Source: Actinomycetota bacterium
GTDB taxonomy: Bacteria > Actinomycetota > Thermoleophilia > Gaiellales > Gaiellaceae
Assembly (NCBI GenBank): GCA_004366385.1
Contig: SIRU01000046.1
Span: forward strand, 58,733 to 122,732
Direction of reading: 5' to 3'
DNA: 64,000 nt
The first letter of the stretch is position 1. The number at the start of each line of letters is the position of its first letter. Below the pieces are notes generated by a model that saw only the letters and a list, made by a program, of their open reading frames with translations, searched no databases and was not told the origin of the DNA. Below, one piece after another: positions 1-7,370 of the stretch. A program made the position numbers and the translations under genes.

Positions 1-45
1 GTCGCGGCGGCGTATCGCAGGCGTCACCCCACAGCGGAGGTACCG

Positions 46-750
46 ATGAAACGCCTGCTCCTCGCCGCAACCGCTCTCTTCGCCCTCGTCGCTCTCGCCG
101 GGGCGGTCGGGCTGCCCGACCTCGCCGGCGCGCAGGACGCGCCCGAGGCGACGCACACGATCACCGTCAACGGCGTCGGCACCGTGAAGTCCGTCCCCGA
201 CGAGGCGCAGATGTCGTTCGGGGTCGAGACGCGCGGCGCGACCGCGAAGGCCGCCGTCGCCGCCAACGCCGACGCGATGCGCAAGGTCGTGAACGCGCTG
301 CGTCAGGCTGGCGGCCGCGAGATCGCCACGCAGTGGGTCAGCGTCTACTCGATCTCCGGCTCCGAGACGGGCTCCGTCACCGAGTACTCCGCCTCGAACA
401 GCGTGTCCGTCACGTCCGACACCGGCGACGCAGCGGCGCTCATCGACGCGGCCACGACCGCGGGCGCGAACCAGGTCTCCGGGCCGGGCCTCACGTCGAG
501 CAACACGGAGGAGCTCTACCGGCAGGCGCTCGCGAAGGCCGTCCACGAGGCCCGTCTCCGCGCGCAGGCGCTCGCGAAGGCCGCCGGCCGCGAGCTCGGC
601 GGGATCACCGCGATCGTCGAGGCCGGCGCGACGCCGTCGCCGCTGCCGTACGCCAACGCCGAGCGTGCCGCGCTCGACTCCTCGACCCCGATCGTCCCGG
701 GCACGCAGGAGACGACCGCGACGATCAGCGTCACCTTCTCCCTCCGGTAG
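46..750 (+). CDS. Secreted SIMPL (DUF541) domain protein
   Basis: A 234-residue exported protein of the SIMPL/DUF541 family. Residues 1-29 form a signal peptide: MKR, a Leu/Ala-rich core, then a cut after LAGA-QDA. The rest has the family pattern, opening with the TITVNGVGTVKSVPDEA strand, followed by an Ala-rich helix and a second beta-rich half ending in TISVTFSLR. Family members are periplasmic or surface proteins linked to oxidative or envelope stress; the biochemical role is unknown. The ATG at 46 follows GCGGAGG at a normal distance. A 13-bp hairpin just after the stop ends the unit, so it is probably monocistronic. The family call is firm; any function is inference. Confidence 0.88.
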   Translation: MKRLLLAATALFALVALAGAVGLPDLAGAQDAPEATHTITVNGVGTVKSVPDEAQMSFGVETRGATAKAAVAANADAMRKVVNALRQAGGREIATQWVSVYSISGSETGSVTEYSASNSVSVTSDTGDAAALIDAATTAGANQVSGPGLTSSNTEELYRQALAKAVHEARLRAQALAKAAGRELGGITAIVEAGATPSPLPYANAERAALDSSTPIVPGTQETTATISVTFSLR

Positions 751-757
751 TGCGCAA

Positions 758-788
758 GGCCGGGATCCCCGAGCGGGGGATCCCGGCC
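758..788. terminator. 13-bp perfect hairpin after the SIMPL gene
   Basis: GGCCGGGATCCCC (758-770) pairs perfectly with 776-788 around a GAGCG loop. It starts 7 bases after the SIMPL stop and has no T-tract, so it may act as a processing or Rho-assisted end. It lies between this gene and the convergent glutamine synthetase. Confidence 0.65.
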
Positions 789-877
789 GCGCGGCAGAGC
801 AACGGACCCGCCTGCAGGGCCGACTCCAGCTCCGTGAGGCCTCGTCGGGAGCTGCCCCGCGCGCCACCCAGCGCTCC

Positions 878-2329
878 CTAGCAGTCGTAGTAGAGGGCGA
901 ACTCGGCCGGGTGCGGGCGGAGCCGGACGGCGTCGATCTCGTTCTCGCGCTTCCAGGCGATCCAGGTCTCGATCAGCTCCTTGCTGAAGACGTCGCCGCG
1001 CAGGAGGAACTCGTGGTCGGTCTCGAGCGCGTCGAGGGCCTCCGCGAGCGAGCCCGGGACCTGCGGCACGTCGCCGTTCGCGTGCTCGAACAGGTCGTAG
1101 TCCGCGGGCGCGCCGGGGTCGAGGTCGCGCTCGATCCCGTCCAGCCCGGCCATGAGCATGGCCGAGAACGCCAGGTACGGGTTCGCGGCCGCGTCGGGCG
1201 GGCGGAACTCGATCCGCTTCGCCTTCGCGGAGTCGGAGTACATCGGGATCCGGATGCACGCCGAGCGGTTCCGCTGCGAGTAGACGAGGTTCACCGGCGC
1301 CTCGAAGCCGGGGACGAGCCGCCGGTACGAGTTCGTCGTCGGCGCGCAGAACGCGAGCAGCGCCGGCGCGTGCGCGAGCAGGCCGCCCACGTACGCCCGA
1401 CCGAGCTGCGAGAGGCCCGCGTACCCGGACTTGTCCGCCATCAGCGGCGTGCCCTCCTTCCAGAGGGACTGGTGGGTGTGCATTCCCGAGCCGTTGTCGC
1501 CGTACAGCGGCTTCGGCATGAAGGTGACGCTCTTCCCGTGCCGCCGGGCGACGTTCTTGACCACGTACTTGTAGGTCATCACCTGGTCGGCCATGCGCGT
1601 CAGCGTCGTGAAGCGGAGGTCGATCTCGCACTGGCCGCCCGAGGCGACCTCGTGGTGGTGGAACTCGCACGCGATCCCGATCCGCTCGAGCTCGAGCACC
1701 ATCTCCGTGCGCAGGTCGTGGAGCGTGTCGGACGGCGCGGCCGGGAAGTAGCCCTCCTTCGGCCGCGCGGTGTAGCCGAGCCCGGGCTTGCCGGAGTTCC
1801 AGTAGCCCTCCTCCGAGTCCACCGAGTAGTGGGAGCGGTTGGGGCCGAGGTCGTAGTGCACCTCGTCGAAGACGAAGAACTCGCACTCGGGGCCGAAGTT
1901 CGCCGTGTCCGCGATGCCACTCGCGCGCAGGTGCTCCTCCGCGCGCCGTGCGACGCCACGCGGGTCCTTCGCGTACGGCTCGCGCGTGATCGGGTCGGCG
2001 ATCTCGCAGACGAGGCTCAGCGTGGGGGCCTCGGTCGCGGGGTCGAGGATCGCGGACGACGCGTCCGGGATCAGGAGCATGTCCGAGTCCTGGATCGCCT
2101 GCCAGCCACGGATCGACGAGCCGTCGAAGCCGAGCCCGTCGTCGAACGCACTCTCGTCGAACGCCCGGATCGGCAGCGTCACGTGCTGCCAGGTCCCGAG
2201 CAGGTCGCAGAACTTGAGGTCGACCATCGCCGCGCGCGTCTCGGTCGCCCACTCGAGCGCGTCGCGCGCGTCCGGCAGCGTCTCGCCGCCGTTTCGCAGG
2301 TAGCGCTGCCTCTCCTCGATCTCGGACAT
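878..2329 (-). CDS. glnA: Glutamine synthetase, type I (copy 1)
   Basis: ATP-dependent ligation of ammonia to glutamate, as a cytoplasmic dodecamer. The 483-residue product shows the beta-grasp region with [11 protein letters not shown], the catalytic landmarks HHHEV and [12 protein letters not shown], and the C-terminal signature [14 protein letters not shown]. The ATG at 2329 is chosen because AGGGAGGCGGG sits immediately upstream. The frame stays open for 78 more codons, but that stretch is the untranslated leader with a promoter and terminator. The usual adenylylated Tyr is replaced by Phe414 (context DLFEH), so GlnE-type control is unlikely. Expression is probably set by the leader attenuator. 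A second glutamine synthetase at 8712 shares that leader type. Confidence 0.95.
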   Translation of the reverse strand: MSEIEERQRYLRNGGETLPDARDALEWATETRAAMVDLKFCDLLGTWQHVTLPIRAFDESAFDDGLGFDGSSIRGWQAIQDSDMLLIPDASSAILDPATEAPTLSLVCEIADPITREPYAKDPRGVARRAEEHLRASGIADTANFGPECEFFVFDEVHYDLGPNRSHYSVDSEEGYWNSGKPGLGYTARPKEGYFPAAPSDTLHDLRTEMVLELERIGIACEFHHHEVASGGQCEIDLRFTTLTRMADQVMTYKYVVKNVARRHGKSVTFMPKPLYGDNGSGMHTHQSLWKEGTPLMADKSGYAGLSQLGRAYVGGLLAHAPALLAFCAPTTNSYRRLVPGFEAPVNLVYSQRNRSACIRIPMYSDSAKAKRIEFRPPDAAANPYLAFSAMLMAGLDGIERDLDPGAPADYDLFEHANGDVPQVPGSLAEALDALETDHEFLLRGDVFSKELIETWIAWKRENEIDAVRLRPHPAEFALYYDC

Positions 2330-2360
2330 CCCGCCTCCCTTCTCCGCCGGTGGACCAAAC

Positions 2361-2406
2361 AAAAAGACCCCGGGTCTCCGAGAGTCCCGAGGCCTCGTCG
2401 CCTCGG
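2361..2406 (-). promoter_or_regulatory. glnA leader attenuator: antiterminator versus terminator hairpins
   Basis: Read on the minus strand, CCGAGGC (2406-2400), a GACGAG loop (2399-2394) and GCCTCGG (2393-2387) make a perfect 7-bp hairpin. The 3' arm is also the start of GGCCTCGGGACTC (2394-2382), which pairs through one A.A mismatch with GAGACCCGGGGTC (2378-2366) and is followed by TTTTT (2365-2361). The two hairpins exclude each other, and the second is a textbook intrinsic terminator 32 bases before the start codon. The same arrangement precedes the second glutamine synthetase. Reading it as an attenuator is inference; the pairings are visible. Confidence 0.75.
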
Positions 2407-2436
2407 CCGAGCCGTCCGCGGCCCGACCAGAGCCGA

Positions 2437-2465
2437 ACCGTAGCGGCGTCCCCGGACGGACGCAA
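2437..2465 (-). promoter_or_regulatory. Sigma-70-type promoter for glnA copy 1
   Basis: On the minus strand TTGCGT (2465-2460) and TACGGT (2442-2437) are separated by exactly 17 bases. The start would be near 2430, giving a leader of about 100 nt that contains the whole attenuator. A CCCCACCC/GGGTGGGG inverted repeat lies upstream at 2499-2515 and could be an operator. Confidence 0.6.
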
Positions 2466-2759
2466 GAGTCCCGACGCTCGCAGCGCGCACATCCGTTCTC
2501 CCCACCCTGGGTGGGGTGTTCGGCCACCCTCCACCCGCTGCTGAGCGTAACGCCGAAGTCCACACGCGTGGGGCACGAGACCCCGACGAGTTCGTGCCAA
2601 TGTCTCCACAGGCCTCGCCGTCGTGGGAGCCGGCCGGCGCTGGCTTGCTCACCGGCGGCGAGTACCTAGCCGCGGCTCTCGATCCTCGCTAGGGTTCCCG
2701 CCTCGTGCTCACGCCGTCGCGGCCGTGGGCGTTGTCGTCGTCGAGAGGAGGTATCGCGG

Positions 2760-2837
2760 ATGGTCGACAGTGACATGCACGCGATCCCGTTTGACGGGCG
2801 CGGCCCGGTTCTCGGCGCGGACTTCCTGGCTCCTTAG
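2760..2837 (+). CDS. Possible 25-residue peptide gene
   Basis: A short reading frame in the 700-bp gap between glnA and the exporter operon. Its ATG is preceded by GAGAGGAGG with 8 bases of spacing, a better ribosome site than most genes here have, and a TAGGGT -10-like hexamer lies upstream at 2691. The peptide starts MVDSDMHAIPFDG and ends GADFLAP. It has no signal peptide, Cys residues or membrane segment, and I recognise no family. It ends 20 bases before the promoter of the exporter operon. It could be a secreted or regulatory peptide, or chance; no maturation enzyme is nearby. Confidence 0.3.
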   Translation: MVDSDMHAIPFDGRGPVLGADFLAP

Positions 2838-2856
2838 CTCCTCGCGGAAGCCACGG

Positions 2857-2885
2857 TTGACCGCATCCGGTCGCGCGGCTATCCT
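2857..2885 (+). promoter_or_regulatory. Strong promoter for the exporter operon
   Basis: TTGACC (2857-2862), a 17-base spacer and TATCCT (2880-2885), close to the sigma-70 consensus. Initiation near 2892 would leave a leader of about 135 nt before the first ABC gene at 3029, containing the large hairpin at 2932-2977. Confidence 0.7.
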
Positions 2886-2931
2886 CCGCGACCTGATGTT
2901 GCTCCTCCGTAGCTGAGACACCCGGTCCCGC

Positions 2932-2977
2932 GGGCCACCGGGGCTCCTTCGAGACGTCTCGAAGGGAGTCGTGGCCC
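2932..2977 (+). promoter_or_regulatory. Large hairpin in the leader of the exporter operon
   Basis: GGGCCAC (2932-2938) pairs with GTGGCCC (2971-2977). Inside, TTCGAGAC/GTCTCGAA (2948-2963) is a perfect 8-bp palindrome, extended by CTCC/GGAG. There is no T-tract, so it is not a plain intrinsic terminator. It may control stability or attenuation, or be a DNA operator. Confidence 0.45.
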
Positions 2978-3028
2978 GGCCGTTGCTTGGACGTTTTCTC
3001 GCTACGCAGTTCTTCGAAGGAGCACCAC

Positions 3029-3892
3029 ATGACCGAGATGCAAGAGGCAGTACCCATCGAGGCCGTGCGCCGGCGTGCCGAGCCTGCCGTGGCTGTCCAC
3101 GAGCTGAGCAAGCGGTTCAGGCTCAAGGACCGCAAGAAGGGCCGCTTCGGCAAGAAGACGCGCGTGGCGCTCGACGGCGTCACGTTCGAGATCGCGCGCG
3201 GCGAGACCGTCGCCATCCTCGGCCAGAACGGCTCCGGAAAGTCGACGCTCGTCCGCCTGCTCTCGACGCTGCTCCTGCCCGACGGCGGCGCCGCCGAGGT
3301 CCTCGGGCACGACGTCGTGTCGGAGCACCGCGCCGTGCGCCGGCTCGTCAACCGCGTGTCGGTCGAGGCCTCGTTCTTCAAGAAGATGTCGGCCGCGGAG
3401 AACCTGAGCTACGCGGCGCGCTACTACGGCATGACCGCGGGGCAGACTCGCGACAGGATCCCGGCGATCCTCGAGCGGGTCGGCTTCCCGCCGGACCGGC
3501 GCGACGAGTCGATGGAGAACCTGTCGCGCGGGATGCAGCAGAAGGTCGCGCTCGCGCGGGCGCTGCTCACCTCGCCCGTCGTGCTGCTGCTCGACGAGCC
3601 GACGACCGGGCTCGACCCGCGCTCGAAGCTCGAGGTGCAGGAGTTCATCCGCGAGATCCGCTCGTCACACGACTCGACGATCCTGCTCTGCACCCACGAC
3701 CTCGCGGAGGCCGAGGCGCTCGCGGAGCGGGTCGGGATCCTCGATCGCGGACGCCTGCTCGTCCTCGAGCCGGCGGCGGAGATCAAGCGCCGCTACGGCG
3801 CGGCCACGCTCGAGGAGGCGTTCTTCGCCGCGACCGGGCGGGAGTTCGAGGCCGAAGGGGACGAGGACGACGACAGGGAGGTGTTCGCATGA
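3029..3892 (+). CDS. ABC transporter ATP-binding protein (exporter, first ATPase)
   Basis: A 287-residue cytoplasmic ATPase of the ABC-2 (DrrA/NodI-like) type. Walker A is GQNGSGKST (65-73), the signature is LSRGMQQK, and Walker B is VLLLDEPTTGLDP, followed by the H-loop THD. The C-terminal tail is acidic (EGDEDDDRE). The ATG at 3029 is chosen for the GAAGGAG 8 bases upstream rather than an in-frame start at 2987. It is the first gene of a tightly overlapping operon and shares ATGA with the next permease, its likely partner. Substrate unknown. Confidence 0.92.
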   Translation: MTEMQEAVPIEAVRRRAEPAVAVHELSKRFRLKDRKKGRFGKKTRVALDGVTFEIARGETVAILGQNGSGKSTLVRLLSTLLLPDGGAAEVLGHDVVSEHRAVRRLVNRVSVEASFFKKMSAAENLSYAARYYGMTAGQTRDRIPAILERVGFPPDRRDESMENLSRGMQQKVALARALLTSPVVLLLDEPTTGLDPRSKLEVQEFIREIRSSHDSTILLCTHDLAEAEALAERVGILDRGRLLVLEPAAEIKRRYGAATLEEAFFAATGREFEAEGDEDDDREVFA

Positions 3893-4725
3893 GAGCCATG
3901 TACGCGACGATGCGCGCCGAGCTCGTGGGCGCGGGCGGCGTCGTCGAGCGCAACGCCTACCTGACGAAGCGCTACATCTGGTGGGACGTCGCGTGGTTCG
4001 CGTGGACGGTCGCGAACACGCTCACGATCGTCTTCATCGCGAAGGGCGTCGAGGCGACCGGCGGCTCGCTCGACGTGAACCGCACCATGACGACGCTCCT
4101 CATCGGCGCGGTCGTCTGGGCGTACCTCGGGATCCTCTTCATGTTCCTGATGGAGACGGTCGCGTGGGAGCGCTGGGAGGGGACGATCGAGTACACGTTC
4201 ATGGCCCCGCTCTCGCGGGCCATGCACCTGGCGGGCCAGGGCGCGTTCGCGATCCTGTACGGGCTCGTGCGGGCGGCGTTCCTGTTCGTCGTGTGCGCGT
4301 TCGTCTTCTTCGACCTCTCGATGCCGAACGCGAACTACTTCGCGGCGTTCGTCGTCCTCGTCGTCTCGTCGATCTCGTTCATCGGGATCGGGATGATGAT
4401 GTCCGTGCTGCCCCTGATCTCCCCGGAGAAGGGGCCGCAGCTCGGGTTCGTCGCGCAGGGGACGCTGCTCGTGGTCTCCGGCGTCTACTACCCGGTGGAG
4501 GTGCTGCCCGAGTGGATGCAGGCGATCTCCACGATCTCGCCGGCGACGTACGCGCTCGACGGCATCCGCGAGGCGATTCTCGAGGGGCAGGGGCTGACCG
4601 CCATGTGGGACGAGCTCTGGCCGCTGCTCGTCATCGGCGTCGTCTCGATCCCGCTCGGCCTCTGGACGTTCGCGCGCGGTGAGAACTACGCGAAGAGGCA
4701 CGGGAAGCTGAAGAGGAGCGGCTGA
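3889..4725 (+). CDS. ABC-2 type permease
   Basis: A 278-residue integral membrane protein with about six hydrophobic helices and the ABC-2 layout. A conserved loop follows helix 2 (WERWEGTIEYTF), and near the end the motif ISTISPATYALDGIREAIL precedes the last helix. It overlaps the upstream ATPase by ATGA and is followed two bases later by the next ATPase gene, so it probably pairs with the ATPase at 3029. The basic tail KRHGKLKRS faces the cytoplasm. Export direction is inferred from the family; the cargo is unknown. Confidence 0.88.
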   Translation: MRAMYATMRAELVGAGGVVERNAYLTKRYIWWDVAWFAWTVANTLTIVFIAKGVEATGGSLDVNRTMTTLLIGAVVWAYLGILFMFLMETVAWERWEGTIEYTFMAPLSRAMHLAGQGAFAILYGLVRAAFLFVVCAFVFFDLSMPNANYFAAFVVLVVSSISFIGIGMMMSVLPLISPEKGPQLGFVAQGTLLVVSGVYYPVEVLPEWMQAISTISPATYALDGIREAILEGQGLTAMWDELWPLLVIGVVSIPLGLWTFARGENYAKRHGKLKRSG

Positions 4726-4729
4726 GGTG

Positions 4730-5713
4730 ATGAGCGACTACGCCGTCCACGTCGCAGCGCTCGAGAAGGTCTTCGACGTCCCCGAGCGGGAGGCCGGGTT
4801 GCGCGCGGCCACGAAGAGCCTCGTCCGTCGCAAGTGGCGGCAGGTGCGGGCGGTCCACGGCATCTCCTTCGACATCGCGCCGGGCGAGATCGTCGGCTTC
4901 CTCGGCCCGAACGGCGCCGGCAAGACGACGACGCTGAAGATGCTGTCCGGGCTGCTCTACCCGACGGGCGGCGAGGCGCGCGTGCTCGGGCACGTCCCCT
5001 CCAGGCGCGAGCGGGCGTTCCTGCGCCGCATCACGCTCGTGATGGGGAACCGGAACCAGCTCCAGTGGGACCTCCCCGCGCTCGACTCGTACGAGCTGAA
5101 CCGCGCGATCTACCGCATCCCGCGCGATGACTTCCGGCCCGTCCGGGACGAGCTGATCGAGCTCCTCGACGTCGGCGACCTCGTGCGCAAGCCGGTGCGC
5201 AACCTCTCGCTCGGCGAGCGCATGAAGGTCGAGATCGTGGGCGCGCTCCTGCACCGCCCGCAGGTGCTCTTCCTCGACGAGCCGACGATCGGGCTCGACG
5301 TGACGATGCAGAAGCGGATCCGCTCGTTCGTCGCCGAGTACAACCGCCGCCACGGCGCCACCGTGCTCCTGACGAGCCACTACATGGCGGACGTGCAGGC
5401 GCTCTGCAAGCGCGTGATCGTGATCCACCACGGCCGGATCCTGTTCGACGGCCCGCTGACCGGGCTCGCCGAGCAGTTCGCCGCGTACAAGACGATCGGG
5501 GTCGCGCTCGAAAACGGGCACGGCGGCCTCGAGCGCTACGGCGAGGTGATCCACCGCGACGGCGAATGGGTGACGCTGCGCGTGCCGAAGGCGGAGACGC
5601 CGCGCGTCGCGGCGCAGCTCTTGGCCGACCAGGCGGTGCTCGACCTGACCATCGAGGACCCGCCCATCGAGGACGTGATCGAGCTCGTGTTCGCGCAGGA
5701 GCGGCCGGAGTGA
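4730..5713 (+). CDS. ABC transporter ATP-binding protein (second ATPase)
   Basis: A 327-residue ATPase of the type that pairs with PF06182 permeases. Walker A GPNGAGKTT begins at residue 59, the signature is LSLGERMK, Walker B is VLFLDEPTIGLDV, and the H-loop is TSHYMAD. A distinctive insert after the Q-loop region reads VMGNRNQLQWDLP, usual in this subfamily. The C-terminal 80 residues form a regulatory domain. ATG 4730 or the adjacent GTG 4727 could start it; AAGAGGAG at about 4711 suits either. It overlaps the next permease by GTGA. Confidence 0.9.
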   Translation: MSDYAVHVAALEKVFDVPEREAGLRAATKSLVRRKWRQVRAVHGISFDIAPGEIVGFLGPNGAGKTTTLKMLSGLLYPTGGEARVLGHVPSRRERAFLRRITLVMGNRNQLQWDLPALDSYELNRAIYRIPRDDFRPVRDELIELLDVGDLVRKPVRNLSLGERMKVEIVGALLHRPQVLFLDEPTIGLDVTMQKRIRSFVAEYNRRHGATVLLTSHYMADVQALCKRVIVIHHGRILFDGPLTGLAEQFAAYKTIGVALENGHGGLERYGEVIHRDGEWVTLRVPKAETPRVAAQLLADQAVLDLTIEDPPIEDVIELVFAQERPE

Positions 5714-6582
5714 CCTCGGTCGCGGCACCGGTCCCGGCCGATGCGCCGCAGGGACTCGAGCTCCCCGAGGCGGGCCGCCTCCGCTCGACCGTCGACTTCT
5801 ACCTGACGACCATGCGCCTGGCGGTGCAGGAGCAGTTCCAGTACCGCACCGCCAACTACTTCTACATGTTCGGGATGGTGGCCGAGCCGGTCATCTACCT
5901 CGTCGTCTGGACGACGATCGCGGAGCAGCAGGGCGGCTCGGTGCAGGGGCTCACGGTCGGGTACTTCGCCGCGTACTACATCGTCTGGACGCTCGTCCGG
6001 AACATGAACATCGTCTTCGGGGCGCCGTTCTGGGAGCACCGGATCCGCGAGGGGGAGCTCTCCGGCGCGCTGCTGCGGCCGCTGCACCCGCTGCACTTCG
6101 ACGTCGCGTTCTTCGCGGGCTGGAAGGTCGTCGTCATCGTGCTCTGGATCCCGCTCGCGATCGGGCTCTCGCTCGTCTTCGACCCCGTGCTCGACCCGCG
6201 CCCGCTCGAGATCGCGGTGTTCTTCGTCGCGATCTGGGGCGCGTACCTGCTGCGCACGATGTTCCAGTCGACGCTCGGGATGCTCTGCTTCTGGACGACC
6301 CGCGGCGCGGCGATCTTCGACCTCTGGATGACGCTCGAGCTCTTGCTCTCGGGCCGCCTCGTGCCTCTGCCGCTGATGCCGGACTGGGTCGTCACCGTCT
6401 CGTGGTTCCTGCCCTTCCAGTGGGCGTTCTTCTTCCCGATCGAGGCGCTCGTCGGCGACTTCACGGACGCTGAGCTCGCGCGCGGCCTCGCTTTCCAGCT
6501 CCTCTGGATCCTGATCGGGCTCGCGCTCTTCAAGCTCGCCTGGCGCTTCGCGATCAGGCGCTTCTCGTCGGTGGGGAACTGA
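5710..6582 (+). CDS. ABC-2 family permease (PF06182 type), first of a pair
   Basis: A 290-residue membrane protein starting at a GTG that overlaps the preceding stop. After a roughly 35-residue cytoplasmic N-terminus come six hydrophobic segments, with the family pattern FQYRTANYFYMFGMVAEPV at the first helix. It is distantly similar to the next gene product (compare NELQYRMNFVVQLL). Such pairs form a heterodimeric permease served by one ATPase, here the gene at 4730. Substrate is not predictable; relatives export drugs or lipids. Confidence 0.86.
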   Translation: MTSVAAPVPADAPQGLELPEAGRLRSTVDFYLTTMRLAVQEQFQYRTANYFYMFGMVAEPVIYLVVWTTIAEQQGGSVQGLTVGYFAAYYIVWTLVRNMNIVFGAPFWEHRIREGELSGALLRPLHPLHFDVAFFAGWKVVVIVLWIPLAIGLSLVFDPVLDPRPLEIAVFFVAIWGAYLLRTMFQSTLGMLCFWTTRGAAIFDLWMTLELLLSGRLVPLPLMPDWVVTVSWFLPFQWAFFFPIEALVGDFTDAELARGLAFQLLWILIGLALFKLAWRFAIRRFSSVGN

Positions 6583-7367
6583 TGGGAACCGTGCGCGTCT
6601 TCTGGCTGTTCTTCCGCGTCGGCGTGATGAACGAGCTCCAGTACCGCATGAACTTCGTCGTGCAGCTGCTCCAGTCGGCGATCACGCTCGGCGTCGCGCT
6701 CGCCGTGCTCGCGCTCGTGTACTCGCACACGGACGACTTGAACGGCTGGTCGCAGTCCGAGCTCCTGTGCGTGTTCGGGATCCAGATCCTCATGGGCGGC
6801 GTCATCAAGGCGTACATCCAGCCGAACATGACCCGCGTCATCGGGGAGGTGCGCGACGGGAAGCTCGACTACGCGCTGACGAAGCCGGAGGATGCGCAGG
6901 TGCTCGCGAGCGTGCGCGAGGTGCGGATCTGGCAGGTCGTCGACGTGATCTCGGGCGCGGTCGTGCTCGGATTCGGGCTCTCGGGCATCGTCGCCGACCT
7001 CGCCCTGCTCGACGCGGCCGCGTTCGCGGTCGCGCTCGTCCTCGGCGCGGTGATGATCTACTGCTTCTGGCTCGTGATCGCGACCGGCGCGTTCTGGATC
7101 GTGAACATGTGGCACGCGATCGAGCTCTTCGACGGGGTCTACCTCACCGGCCGCTTCCCGGTCGGCATCTACCCGGGGTGGCTCCGCTACAGCGTGACCT
7201 TCCTCGTGCCGATCGCGTTCGCGGTCACCGTGCCGGCCGAGGCGGTCACGTCCCGGCTCGAGTGGCAGACGCTCGTGATCGCGGCGCTGTTCGCGACCGT
7301 GCTGTTCGTAGGGACGCGCTGGTTCTGGCGCTTCGGGCTGAAGCGCTACTCGGGCGCGTCGGCGTAG
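6582..7367 (+). CDS. ABC-2 family permease (PF06182 type), second of a pair
   Basis: A 261-residue membrane protein with six predicted helices, beginning at an ATG inside the stop of the previous gene (TGATG). The N-terminal pattern FFRVGVMNELQYRMNFVVQ matches the family, and the C-terminus is basic (RRFGLKRYSG-like). With the 5710 product it should form the membrane half of one exporter. Only 3 bases separate it from the MFS gene downstream, so the operon probably continues. Confidence 0.86.
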   Translation: MGTVRVFWLFFRVGVMNELQYRMNFVVQLLQSAITLGVALAVLALVYSHTDDLNGWSQSELLCVFGIQILMGGVIKAYIQPNMTRVIGEVRDGKLDYALTKPEDAQVLASVREVRIWQVVDVISGAVVLGFGLSGIVADLALLDAAAFAVALVLGAVMIYCFWLVIATGAFWIVNMWHAIELFDGVYLTGRFPVGIYPGWLRYSVTFLVPIAFAVTVPAEAVTSRLEWQTLVIAALFATVLFVGTRWFWRFGLKRYSGASA

Positions 7368-7370
7368 GCC

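Noticed and set aside
2330..2563. In-frame N-terminal extension of glutamine synthetase 1 (78 extra codons)
   Set aside because: The stretch contains the promoter, the attenuator hairpins and a T-tract, and a strong ribosome site directly precedes ATG 2329.
516..2609. Long open frame on the minus strand overlapping glutamine synthetase in another frame
   Set aside because: Arg/Pro/Gly-rich composition typical of GC-rich shadow frames; no family pattern.
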